64,000 nt of DNA. Source: Parastagonospora avenae f. sp. tritici 18332-5. Taxonomy: Eukaryota > Ascomycota > Dothideomycetes > Pleosporales > Phaeosphaeriaceae. Numbering within the stretch: position 1 is the first letter of the stretch; each line of letters begins with the position of its first letter. Where the stretch lies: NCBI GenBank assembly GCA_022559985.1, contig JAFJTR010000036.1, forward strand, positions 186,001-250,000, given 5' to 3'. The notes below the pieces were generated by a model. The model was not told where the DNA came from and searched no databases. It saw only the letters and a list, made by a program, of their open reading frames with translations. A program made the position numbers and the translations under genes. Of this stretch, positions 34,250 through 44,400 are shown one piece after another.

Positions 34250-35976
34250 TCATTCGCCGCGACCTCGTATGCCCTCTTTCTGCCTCCTTCGCCACTTCTC
34301 GACCCTTGCCTCTGTGAAGAACACCGCATTGACCAGCATATCGAGCGAGAATCCAGCTAATCTTGCTGCTTCTTCATAGAAATTAGCAGCGTGCTGAGGC
34401 AGATCGTCTGCGCTTCTCCATATTGGGTACATCTGCCCCGGCCGTAAAACATCCGAGTCGTCCTCCACAATCGCCGCCGCCTTCATACTGGCATGAACTG
34501 CCTGCACAGTCTCCAGCGCCCTCTCATGAGATACCCCATCTGATATCTGCACTGGAGGGCGCTTCTCTTTGCCCTCGATCGGGAACATCCCATACAGTGC
34601 GTTCCTGAAGTCGTCGCTCTCCTTGGTGCGCTGTACCTCAGCATCGTCAATGAATGTGTCGGCATAGAAGTCTAGATATTGATCAAGCTGCTCCGCTCCC
34701 ATCTCGAAAACGTCGCTCTCTTGTAGCTTGGTCAGCTCCTCGGTGGTAAAGCCTGGGTTGCTCCCCCTCTGTGCCCTTTTCGCCGCCGTCATGTGTTTAG
34801 ACCATTTCCTCCAGTCCACCACGGCCGTGGTAGGTTCTGACGAAGACTCTGGATAGCGCTTGATCTTGTCAAATGGGTAGAACAGCTTGACGCAGACAAC
34901 AAGGCAACCAATAAGTTGGGCTTCCGGCAGGTGTCGAATTCCGAGTCGATGACGGCCGCTGTAACGAAATACAAACTTGTAGCCAAGGAGATCGGCCAGT
35001 CGTAACGTCGCGTCGTACATCTCCAAGGGTAGCGCCAGCTGTTTGAGGTAGCGAAACAAAAGTGGCTGGGAGTTGAGAGCTGGCCACTGCACTCCGAGAT
35101 CCTTCTCGAAACTGATCTCCAGGTTGGTAAGTGTCGTGTAGAAGATGCGATAATTCAACATTGTCTGCGGGTCGAGCACGGCATGGTATGTTGACGGTAA
35201 CCGATCCCTCATGCCGAGTGGTAATAACTCGATTGCTCTTCTGTATGCCATCTTGCCGTCCATTACCCAAGCATGAATATCGCCTGGGGTGATCGGCAGC
35301 CGTAGTGTAGACATGCCAAGATAGCATAGAGCCAGACAGTCGTATAGATTTGGTGTACCGTAAAGCTGTCTGTCGCGAACTTTTGGCGTAGATATTGTAC
35401 CTCGCTCGTTGTCGGTGGTCTGCTCGTCTTCGCTCTCAAGAGTGTTGAAGACTTGGGACTGCTGCGAATCGGCTTCTGCACTATTGCTCGCGATCTTGTC
35501 GCCGAGCTGAGCCACACGGAGTGCCCAAAGGTCGAAAACGACAATTTCGAGCTCCTTCGGTAGGCCCTTTTCCTGGACCAAGAACCACACTTGATGTCTT
35601 AGGATGAGCTGTAAGCACTTCAAGTACAAATCGAAAGCTCGCCGCCCACTAAATTCTGAGTGGCCGTCGTTAGCGAGGATACCAGTTGCTGTGGATGGGT
35701 TTGAACGTACGTTTGCTAGTCTTTTTCGCATTTTCGTCGATTTCCTTTCGCTTGCGCGTCACTTTTCGAGCTGCCGACACGTGGTGGTCCTCATCGTCGG
35801 CGCCTCGCACAAGACCCTACCGTCTATTAGATGGTGGTCTCAAGGCCAAGCATACTGCAAACCTCTTGACGATGGCCATTTTGGCAGTAGAGGTACCCGT
35901 CCTCTCCTTCTTCGTAACGTCTTGATCGACAGTTCTCAATGCCGCAGACTGGGCCTTTTGTCCTCCTTGACTCCAT
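34250..35976 (-). CDS. rrn7: RNA polymerase I-specific initiation factor Rrn7 (TAF1B homologue)
   Basis: Rrn7 is the TFIIB-like subunit of the core factor that recruits Pol I to the rDNA promoter. Three exons (35863-35976, 35711-35816, 34250-35655) give 541 residues. Exon 1 encodes an N-terminal zinc ribbon (KGPVCGIENC, then GYLYCQNGH). The third exon begins with RRAFDLYLKCLQLILRHQVW, followed by LVQEKGLPKELEIVVFDLW, the family's first cyclin-like helix block. DWRKWSKHM and the acidic FEMGAEQLDQYLDFYADTFI lie further on. The basic linker ARKVTRKRKE sits between zinc ribbon and helices. Exon 2/3 coordinates are supported by phase agreement. It is on the same strand as ubi1, 239 bp upstream of its start. 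Confidence 0.9.
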
Positions 35977-36664
35977 GATGATGTCTGCGCCAAGCTTCTT
36001 TTGCGCGCTTTGAAGAGCTGGAAATCGATAGGCTGTTGATATCCAGTGAAAGAATGAAATCGATTTATCTTGGATCCGCTCTTCAGCGTTGCAAATAATA
36101 TGAGCTGAGCTGCCAAAGTGTGATCATCATCGTTTTCCCTTCAGACAACACGGGCGGTTGAGGAAGCAACACAGTCAACGTGCGAAATATGTGAACAAGA
36201 TTGACGCGTGGTTCAACAAGACGGAGTCTCAGTGTGCTTAGTTACTGTCTTCGCTTTGTTGTGTCAAGCTTGAGGAAGTTGCGACGGGTACGCTAGCGGA
36301 AGTTCATGCTCACTAGCGCGAAAATTGCAAACGAGGAATCATCTGATTTCACCAATAAGGGATCATACATTTGCATAACATCATCACCTTTTGTTCATTG
36401 CCGTAGGGATATATCTAGGAAAGTACTCATATCGTAAAACGTTTCCCGTAGATGGCAATGCAAAAACCCAAATTGATCCGAAGAACCCACTTGCATTGGT
36501 CGCTATCAACGCAGGTGGAGCGCATGGAGGTGCTCGTGTTACCGAAAAGTAACCGTCCCGTATCGCATGCGAAAGAAGCCGTACTTGCTCAGCCAAACTT
36601 TTGACCGGAGTTCGACCCAACTCCGCGATTCCCGCTGACAACCTGCGTCTCCAACGAAGCGAAT
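35977..36664. other. intergenic region upstream of rrn7
   Basis: 688 bp between the rrn7 start and the eIF-5A stop codon. No gene is supported; a 165-codon minus frame at 36384-36881 overlaps the eIF-5A exons out of frame and is a shadow. Confidence 0.45.
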
Positions 36665-37389
36665 CTAGACCTTGGGAGCCTCCTTGGCGTCGATGGCAGC
36701 CTCCTCGCCCATGGCAGTGAGAACAATGACGTCTGATGCATGTTAGTAGTGCCAAGCCTGGAATGCGTCTAGTTGACTCACTGATGTCCTTGCCCTCCTC
36801 GGTGAACATCTTTTGGATCTTGGTGCCAACTTCACCGTCGGGGACCTTGACATCGTCCTTGGTGGAGCCGTCGTCGGACATAAGGGAGAGGAAACCATCG
36901 TCAGTAACGTCGAGCTGATCTCTTGGTTAGCCGAGCTTTGCCACCCCACATTCCAGGTCTACTCACGAGCTGGTACTCCTGGCGGCGGACATTGGGGACG
37001 TTCATGTTGTGGGTGGAGGGGCAGAGTTCTTCACGCTTGGTGGCAGTGAAGATATCGATGGCGACCAAATGGACCTTTGCGTGACCGTGCTTTCCGGTCT
37101 TGGAGGTGGTCATCTCGACAATCTTGCAGGGACGGTTCTTGATGACGACGAAACCGTTCTTCCTCAGAGCAGAGCACTGCATGGGGAAGGTAAGGGAGGC
37201 ACCGGCATCGGCGCTCTCGAAGGTGTGCTCATGCTGAGCGCGATACAGTCAGTATGTGTGCGATGGCTCTGCGAAAAATGGCGGATTCGACGCCTGGCTG
37301 GGCGCAACTGGCGACGGAAATCGACAAGGTGGGGTAATTACACATGCGGGGTCCTATGGGGGTGTACGTACCTGCGCGTCGTCCGCCAT
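36665..37389 (-). CDS. tif51: translation factor eIF-5A (hypusine protein)
   Basis: eIF-5A helps ribosomes elongate through hard motifs such as poly-proline and aids termination; one lysine is changed to hypusine. Four exons (37372-37389, 36967-37233, 36782-36914, 36665-36732) give 161 residues, normal for the family. The hypusine loop is STSKTGKHGHAK-like here (MTTSKTGKHGHAKVHLVAID), with the modified Lys near residue 54. Exon 3 gives LDVTDDGFLSLMSDDGSTKD, exon 4 ends NVIVLTAMGEEAAID. A six-codon first exon and 138-nt first intron are plausible for a highly expressed gene. It is divergent from vps52, 297 bp away. The symbol follows yeast usage. Confidence 0.97.
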
Positions 37390-37686
37390 GGTGATGAATG
37401 AGAGTAAGTGCGACGGGGGTGAAGAAGCTGGTGATACTCGGTGGGCAGGAGAGAAGTAGCGGGGATGAGTGGTTGGCCGTTCAAGAGAAGACTTCGTGTT
37501 CTCGATTTTGAAAAAGGGCCCGCGCGAGAGGAAGAAAGACGCTAGAGAATCCCTGCCTAGTACGGAACAAACAACCGCCGGCCGCCGTTGCCCATCGATC
37601 GGGCGAACGCGCTCGCGACCTGTCCTCGACAACGAAACCACCGCAAATGACGTGTCCTTGAACAGATTGCATCTTGATTAGACACA
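37390..37686. promoter_or_regulatory. bidirectional promoter region, eIF-5A and vps52
   Basis: Only 297 bp separate the two start codons, so the promoters probably share this stretch. It is free of open frames with motifs and includes a purine-rich run (AGAAGACTTCG to GAGAGGAAGAAAGACG, 37480-37540). Confidence 0.5.
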
Positions 37687-39778
37687 ATGTGGGGACTGGA
37701 CAGGCTGTCTGCCTACTCTGCGCCTTCAGGCACGCCGCCTCCTCGCCGTGATTCATACTCACCAGCCCCTCGAAGGGGGTATCCAACTCCAGGGCCCGGT
37801 GCCTTACCGCCTCGCCCTGGTCTGCTACCACGCACAACCTCCTTAGGGCTTATATCACCTTCCGCTTCCAGCACCAGCCTGCCTGGAACTGCACGGGTAC
37901 CCAATGGCGGACCACGTAGACGACCGACAGGAAACGGTCCGCATCATGGGCCAGACCCGGTTCAGGTGCTGGCGAACATAATGGGAGGAATGCCTCGGAA
38001 GCCGCCCGCCAGCAGTGGCGGAAAAGACCAGGCTATACCGAAGAAGCCAGAGGTGGTGGTAGAAGAGATCGACTTTGGCGGGCTCAGCTTGCATGACTTC
38101 GCAGCAGAAGCGCCCAAGCAGCACCATCAACCCATATCTGTACATACATATAGCGCGCAGTCAATCGAAGAATGTACGTGTTCAGCTCTCAAGCGCAGAA
38201 GGTTTGCTCATCGTGATTGTAGACGACAACGAAAAGGAAAAGTTTGAAGACCTGCACAAATCAATACTCGCCTGCGATGAAGTTCTGAAATCTGTCGAGA
38301 CATATCTTACAAACTTCCAGGCCGATCTTGGTGCAGTCTCGGCTGAGATCGAGTCACTGCAGAATCGGTCGATTGCGCTCAACACCAAGCTTGAGAATCG
38401 AAAGGTGGTGGAGAAGCTACTCGGCCCTGCAGTCGAGGACATTAGCATCTCTCCCGCAATCGTGCGAAAGATTGCAGAGGGACCAGTAGACGAGGGTTTC
38501 GTTCGTGCCCTGGCGGAGATAGAGAAGCGCTCCAAGACGATCAACGCGAAAGCAACAGAACAGCCAGACATAAAGTCTTTGGCAGACATCAAGCCGCTGC
38601 TAGATGACCTCACGAATCGCGCTGTCGAGCGAATACGCGACTACATTGTCGCACAAATCAAGGCGATCAGGTCTCCTTCCATCAACGCGCAAGTCATCCA
38701 GCAGCAAGCCCTGCTCAAGTACAAGGAACTCTATGCTTTCCTTGCAAAGCACCAATCAGAACTTGCGCAACAGATTGGTCAGGCATATATCTACACAATG
38801 CGCTGGTACTATCTGAACCACTTTACACGATACCGAGTCGCATTAGAAAAGATCAAAGTCCATACCATGGACAAGTACGATGTCCTCGGTGAGGATCCCT
38901 CTGCGAGAAGAGCCGGTAGTCTTCTCGGTCAAGCACGCAATGCACCAGCTGCGTACGACGCTTTCTCCCTGGGTCGACGGCGCGATGCCTTGAAAAGCTC
39001 ATCAACGAATGCCCTGACTGCTTACCTTGCCGAAGAGGAGAAGTCAGCACACTACCTGGAAACACCATTTCGCAGCTTCAATCTCTCTCTCATTGACAAC
39101 GCATGTTTCGAGTACACGTTTTTATCCTCCTTCTTTGCACCCTCGCAAAACTACCACGCCATATCCCGTACCTTTTCCACCATCTTCGAGCCAACCATGG
39201 CAGCCGGCCAAGCCTTGACCAAAGCACTCGTCGCAACCACAACCGACACACTCGGCATACTGATCTGCGTCCGACTCAACCAGCACTTCGCCTTCGAACT
39301 CCAGCGCCGCAAAGTGCCCACCGTGGAGAACTACATCAACGCCACAAACATGCTCCTCTGGCCGCGCTATCAGCAAGTCCTCGACATGCACTGCACCTCT
39401 CTCCAGAAAGTCACATCCGCGCTCCCCGGCCGCCCGACCACCGGCGCCGCCCTTCTCTCATCCAGCTCCGCATCCTCAACATCTACCGCGCCCACGCCCC
39501 TGACGCAGAAATTTGCAAATCTTCTCCAGGGCATTTTGGCATTGTCATCGGAAGCTGGCGACGACGAACCGGTATCAGTGAGCGTGGGCAGGTTGCGGAG
39601 TGAGTACGAAGCGTATTTGACGAAGATGAGTAAAGGGATCAGTGATATGCGGAAGAAGGAGAGGTTCTTGTGTAATAATTATAGTCTGGTGTGCACGATT
39701 TTGGCGGATGTGGAGGGGAGGTTGGGAGAGGAGGTTAGGGTGCATTTTGAGAAGATGAGGGATGCTTATGACAAGTGA
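37687..39778 (+). CDS. vps52: Vps52/Sac2, GARP/EARP tethering complex subunit
   Basis: Vps52 is a shared subunit of GARP and EARP, which tether endosome-derived vesicles at the Golgi or recycling endosomes. Two exons (37687-38173, 38223-39778; 49-nt GT-AG intron) give 680 residues. Residues 1-115 are Pro/Gly/Arg-rich and disordered, then VEEIDFGGLSLHDFA begins the family block. NEKEKFEDLHKSILACDEVL is the first helix of the Vps52 coiled-coil region, extending to about 300, followed by the C-terminal helical bundle (LAQQIGQAYIYTMRWYYLNH ... TRYRVALEKIKVHTMDKYDV). The last exon ends in an MRDAYDK tail. Length and order match filamentous-fungal Vps52. Confidence 0.93.
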
Positions 39779-40115
39779 GGGGACTTGGAATAGTGTCTAG
39801 GATGATATAGGATGAACATTTACAACTGCTGGGATCTATTTGGCACTTCGAGCATACTACGCCTCAGGCAATCAAAACTGCCCCGAGAAAGTGTCTAGTT
39901 TACTATGCTGTTCTGCTGCCTTCACAATGAACGTGGCGGCGCCAAAGGACGCCGGTCTTTCGTAATCGAGCTCTTATTGGGCGGCACTGATCTAGTCGCT
40001 CTTGCGCTCAGCCTCCACCACGATTTCCCCTTCTTCTATAAAATGCAGCCCGCGGGCCACTTTCACTATCTAGCTACTCACTTGCCTTCCTCTTCACTAT
40101 ACAACAGACGGGACA
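39779..40115. other. intergenic region, start of an accessory island
   Basis: 337 bp between vps52 and the HET-domain locus. No gene is supported. The sequence 40040-40110 (TCTATAAAATGC, then CT-rich stretches) could be the old promoter of the HET locus. Confidence 0.4.
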
Positions 40116-42349
40116 ATGGCGATCGAACAATTGTACGAGCGATGTATCCGATTGCCTATCACACCGCACGAACTTGCCCTGGTTATGTCAAAAATGCTTG
40201 ATAAACCCTCGATAATGACGTGGTCCGAATACATCGGGAATATCGAGGGATTGGAGCCAGATGAATGCGCGTTCTGCTTGTTGCTGCAAGAATCGTTAGC
40301 TGATCTAGTTCAAGAGTGCTTAATAAAAAGAACTCAATACACATCCTGAGCTGCATTCACTACGAGCCTAGGCTATGATAAAATAGACGAAACGATACGA
40401 CATTTCATATTGCTGCCTTCGTCGAACGGCCCGTCCGAAAAGATGGCAGAGTGCTTCCGCAGCTATTGCTGGAGTTTCGATCGGAAAAGGGCTACATGGC
40501 TAAATGGCTATCGCTTATACTAACACGTGATGTAAGGAACACAGAGCTTCTTGTCCAAAGACCGACTCGTGCCATCGATGCAAGCAAGGTAGATTGGGAC
40601 GTCGTGAGAAATTGGCTCTGCGACTGTGACGCAATGCACCCAGCGTGCACAGTCAATGATTTAGACGAGCAACCACTTCCAGGCTTTCAGGTTATCGATT
40701 ACAAGACCTGGGATATAACACCTTCGTCTTCTTACTGCAAATATGCAGCACTTAGCTATGTTTGGGGCCTCTCGGGCTGCGCCCAGGACCATTTCCACCA
40801 AGAGCTAAAACACCAAGCTCCACAGACCATCAAGGACGCGATTTTGTGCACTCAAGCTTTGGGGCTGCAATAACTCTGGGTCGGGCGTTATTGTATTGAT
40901 CAAGAGGATCCCGGAACTAAGCACAGTATCATTCAGCGAATGGATCAAGTCTATCGTAATGCAAGCAATACCATTGTCAACGCTGCAGGAGAAGGGCCCG
41001 ATTGTGGCTTGCCGGGTGTGTCCGATTGCCCACGTGTGGAACAAAGGTTTTTGGAAGTTCATGGCGTGCGATACTTCACGCTACCTTGTCCGAAGCTGGA
41101 CTTGGTTCAATCTTCGTGGGCTCAACGGGGCTGTATATCTCCTTCTGTAGATTGGAAGAGAAACGTACTGACTCTATTGGCTATAGGGACATATCAGGAG
41201 GGTCTACTCTCCCGTCGGAGAATCCTGTTCAGTAAACATCAAGTCTCCTTCCGGTGCTTACGTACTCATGGATGTGAAGCCATACCTGGAATTTACAAGC
41301 TGATTGAGCCTAGTTGGACCAGGAAGGTATTGAGTATCGATGAAAGGAGTCAGATGCAGGCTTTCCCGATCCTGCTTAATGCACCAACGGACTGGCTCGA
41401 GCTTTCTTCCAGAGACCCGACACTGACAGCATGGATTGCCAGACGGATCAATGAGTATATTGGGCGATCTTTGTCGTGCGAACCCGACATACTGAACGCG
41501 TTTATGGGTGTGCTTCGCCAGGCATGGTTCTTACCCGAGCCGATCTACCACTTTTGGGGTTTGCCGTTCCTCTCAGAATCTACCAGCGATGAACCAACGA
41601 AGTCGGATGTCTTGAGGGCGATAATGTGGCAAGCACAACATGTGTCTCAGCTCCGTGGGCCGGTTTTAGCTTCGAGGAGGGACACATTCTCTTCCTGGAC
41701 GTGGGCTGGTTGGCGGAATCCGGGTGAATTCTGCACGAGCAGAGTCCAGCGACTTGAAGGTGGCATCACACTTGAGGATGGGGACAGCACGCGATTAGAC
41801 CTCCAGAAGTACATGTCCAGAATGTATAGCTCGTGGAATATGCTCGCATTTAAACCTGTACTGTATGTTACAGGCTGGTTTGCTGCCATACACTTTGCGT
41901 TCAAGTCTTTTAGGATGGTGAGACGTGTTGCTGCATTTACGAGAGGGGCAAATGGTGTGGAAGAGGGAGATGACAAGTTCTCATTTGCCCGAGTCGAATT
42001 CATCCATGGGGATGCGTACTTGGAATCGCTTACTCAAGGAAAGTCTCAACCCCCTCTCACCAAGTGGCTCGCGATCATGTTCACACAGACGAAGAACACG
42101 GACAACAGCGATGGGACGATTTCCAACGCTCATGGGTTGCTTCTCAAAGAAACTCGAGATGGAGAGCTCGAGAAAGTGGTAGTGTTCAGTTTCTGTGTGG
42201 ATGATTTACTACCTTCAGATCAAGCTCAAGTCGACAGGCGCAGGCCGCATGAAGCTTCCAAGTTTGCAGTACTATTATGGGTTTGGCGACGGCCTGGAAA
42301 CCTTACGGGAACTTTAAGGGCTGAGTGGCAAACGATCAAGCTTTTCTGA
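40116..42349 (+). pseudogene. HET-domain (heterokaryon incompatibility) protein, broken
   Basis: HET proteins trigger cell death when incompatible fungal cells fuse. The start MAIEQLYERCIRLP (40116) has a good leader and DECAFCLLLQE, a common HET N-terminal block; this frame ends at 40349. A second frame from about 40382 reads into the HET domain: CKYAALSYVWGLSG, then a TAA stop at 40871-40873 where Tyr is expected, and it continues in the same frame as LWVGRYCIDQED, KHSIIQRMDQVYRNASNTIV, NAAGEGPDCGLPG. Removing a 54-nt intron (41133-41186) restores RGWTYQEGLLSRRR. The C-terminal part is open to 42349. The stop plus the unresolved exon 1-2 join make this a pseudogene unless stop readthrough or sequence error applies. 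Confidence 0.75.
41133..41186 (+). other. in-frame-retainable 54-nt intron in the HET locus
   Basis: GTATAT at the donor and CTATAG at the acceptor split the Trp codon of the HET motif (RG|W|TYQEGLLSRRR). The length is a multiple of three and contains no stop, so both spliced and retained forms keep the frame. Confidence 0.65.
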
Positions 42350-42751
42350 AGATGTTCCTTATATCACTTTCTTCTTGGCTGTCAACAAATGTCGACAAAA
42401 GCCTTCAATCTACCAATGTCGAAAGCTGAATACGGTATGTATCATCAGCATTTCAGATTATTTGTTTCACAGGATGTGCCCTATTCAATTTCATGTCTTC
42501 ACATTCTGGTCGACTATTATGGCGATGTGTGTGAATGTAGCCAGCCATCGAGTATGTCAAATTAAATTCTGCCATCTTCGCTTCCTCTTCCTTCAATCCT
42601 TCAATCTACAAGCAATATAGATATCATACTTCCTGCCTACATGCACTTAAGCTATCAATTTGTCGAAAAAAACCGCAGCGATACATCTCTTAGCATCTCT
42701 CAGCATTCTGTACTGTACCCGACAAAGACAAATCACATCTGTTCACGAGCT
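42350..42751. other. intergenic region downstream of the HET pseudogene
   Basis: About 400 bases without a supported gene. The sequence looks A/T-richer than the neighbouring genes by eye. Confidence 0.4.
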
Positions 42752-43084
42752 ATGTCTGCAGCTATATCGAAGGATACATCCATCATGGCCAACGGCATTG
42801 TTTCCAGTACTGAAGCAAGCGGCGGCGTCGCATCTACCGAAGTTCACCATGGGGATGATCATGCCTCCCGCGCAGCCAAGATGAAGGCTATGACGTCTCT
42901 GTATGCTGCAGCTTCATGAGACCACAGTCTTTCGTCCATGGAATAGGATAGCTTGGTGGCAGCATATGATGAGCAGGACTTGGAACATGATTACAGGATG
43001 TTCCCGCGGTCAGCATGGCCTGATGGCGTGCCATATCCCAACATGGTGGCACTTGCGCTTTGGGTCGAGGTAGAATGGAAATGA
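42752..43084 (+). pseudogene. short gene relic with two in-frame stops
   Basis: From the ATG at 42752 the frame reads MSAAISKDTSIMANGIVSST, on to SRAAKMKAMTSLYAAAS, stops at TGA 42917-42919 and TAG 42944-42946, then continues as DSLVAAYDEQDLEHDYRMFP and PNMVALALWVEVEWK to the stop at 43084 region. The two halves share a frame, and the second half has a protein-like composition, so it looks like a decayed small gene. No family is recognised and a 46-nt candidate intron does not keep the frame. Confidence 0.35.
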
Positions 43085-43399
43085 GGGAACATGTGGATGT
43101 GCTAAGAAGGGGGACCTCTTGAGGAACACAGTGGCACTGTACTTGTGGAAGGGCATTTTCGCTGACTTTGAGAAAGATATCCTTGGCGCAGAGCGAATGG
43201 GTGTTATGCGATGTACTCAAACATCTCTATTGATTGTCGTTTTCCAGATCATTCGACCATGTCATATGCCCAGAAGCAATTATTTGCTGCTTGCTCCTGT
43301 ACGTGAGGATGGTTCTGATCCATCACACATATAACATGCTCATCCGTGAGCCCAGCATCTTCTTACATACTCACTCACATTCTCCACTACCTACTCTTA

Positions 43400-43815
43400 A
43401 TGTCGAACCACCCCACAATCACCGACTCTGCCCGCATCAAATGCAAGATCGACCGCTACAACGAGTAGACAAATCGTGCTATTGAGAAGCTCCGAGTCCA
43501 GGAAGCAGACATCAATGCTAGGAAGATAGCCGTAGAGAAGGCAAAGGGCACAGATAATTCGGACCCTTCGTGGATGCAACAGCAGACACAAGCCATCGAC
43601 GCACTTCAGCAACAGTTCATGAAAGATCAAGCAAAGATAAATGCTGCTCAGATGAAGAAGGAGCAGGCTGCAGGGCTCTATCGCAGGAACAGGCTGCAGT
43701 GCTCTATCACAGGAGCATGGAAAGGAAGCTAGACGAGATGGAGGCGGAGTTGCTGTCGACGGTCTTGGAACACATGGAAAGGGTTGGGAAGGAATTGGAA
43801 TCTCAGGATGCCTGA
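43400..43815 (+). pseudogene. broken coiled-coil protein gene
   Basis: Starting at ATG 43400 the frame reads MSNHPTITDSARIKCKIDRY, reaches TAG at 43466-43468, and stays open as AIEKLRVQEADINARKIAVE ... MKDQAKINAAQMKKEQAA. It then breaks in a 26-bp tandem duplication (43660-43711), and the other frame continues SQEQAAVLYHRSMERKLDEM, ending MERVGKELESQDA at 43815. The product would be a small, charged coiled-coil protein. One nonsense codon and one frameshift make it a pseudogene. No family is recognised. Confidence 0.55.
43660..43711. repeat. 26-bp imperfect tandem duplication
   Basis: Two head-to-tail 26-bp copies differ at three positions. Twenty-six is not a multiple of three, so the duplication itself explains the frameshift in the coiled-coil gene: EQAA appears at the same place in both copies in different frames. 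Confidence 0.8.
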
Positions 43816-44400
43816 CTCTGAGGAGTCCTCATGGGTTTCGAGTTTTCAAAGCATAGCCAGAAACCCGCGGGGAGACTCTTGAAGACAAGCCGGTGGCTCT
43901 TTTACTCATGCTCTTGTGAATTAGCTGCCAATCCAGGATAGTCGAGCCACGTCAGACTTCATAATGTTTTCCAACATCATTACTCTCTCAACATGTTAAC
44001 ATTCACTAGCTTTAATATTCACCTCTCCTTCTATCACCCGAACATCCCTCTATTCTAATTTCTCATATGCGATACCGACTTTCCACAAGTCGTTTCTAAT
44101 ACCTCATACAGTAGCCTGGTGGTTTTCAAAGACCTCGAACTTGAGCTGAGATATAGAGTGAAAAGTTTTGACGAGAGACAGGCTCGTGTCTACCGCGCAC
44201 TTATTTAGGTCGTATTCCCTAACACATGCCATCCACTCCCCACTCCTGGCTGCACAGAAACAGCACGATGCGTTGCCGCACATATACATCCCCACACACA
44301 CTCGAAAACATCACTCCTACACACATACTCATGTTTGGACTCAACAGTACTGATGCCATTTTGATCCCCCAACACAAAAACGCCACTAATGCTAGCATAT
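43816..44400. other. intergenic region downstream of bms1
   Basis: 585 bp without a supported gene. The stretch 43960-44060 looks A/T-rich by eye. The end of the bms1 gene lies just to the right. Confidence 0.4.

Noticed and set aside
36384..36881. 165-codon minus frame overlapping eIF-5A
   Set aside because: It reads eIF-5A exons and introns in another frame; part of its sequence is the eIF-5A peptide itself before the intron.
40116..43815. RIP (repeat-induced C-to-T mutation) as the cause of decay
   Set aside because: The HET stop needs a transversion, and I see no general excess of TpA in this stretch by eye. A computed RIP index would be needed to decide.
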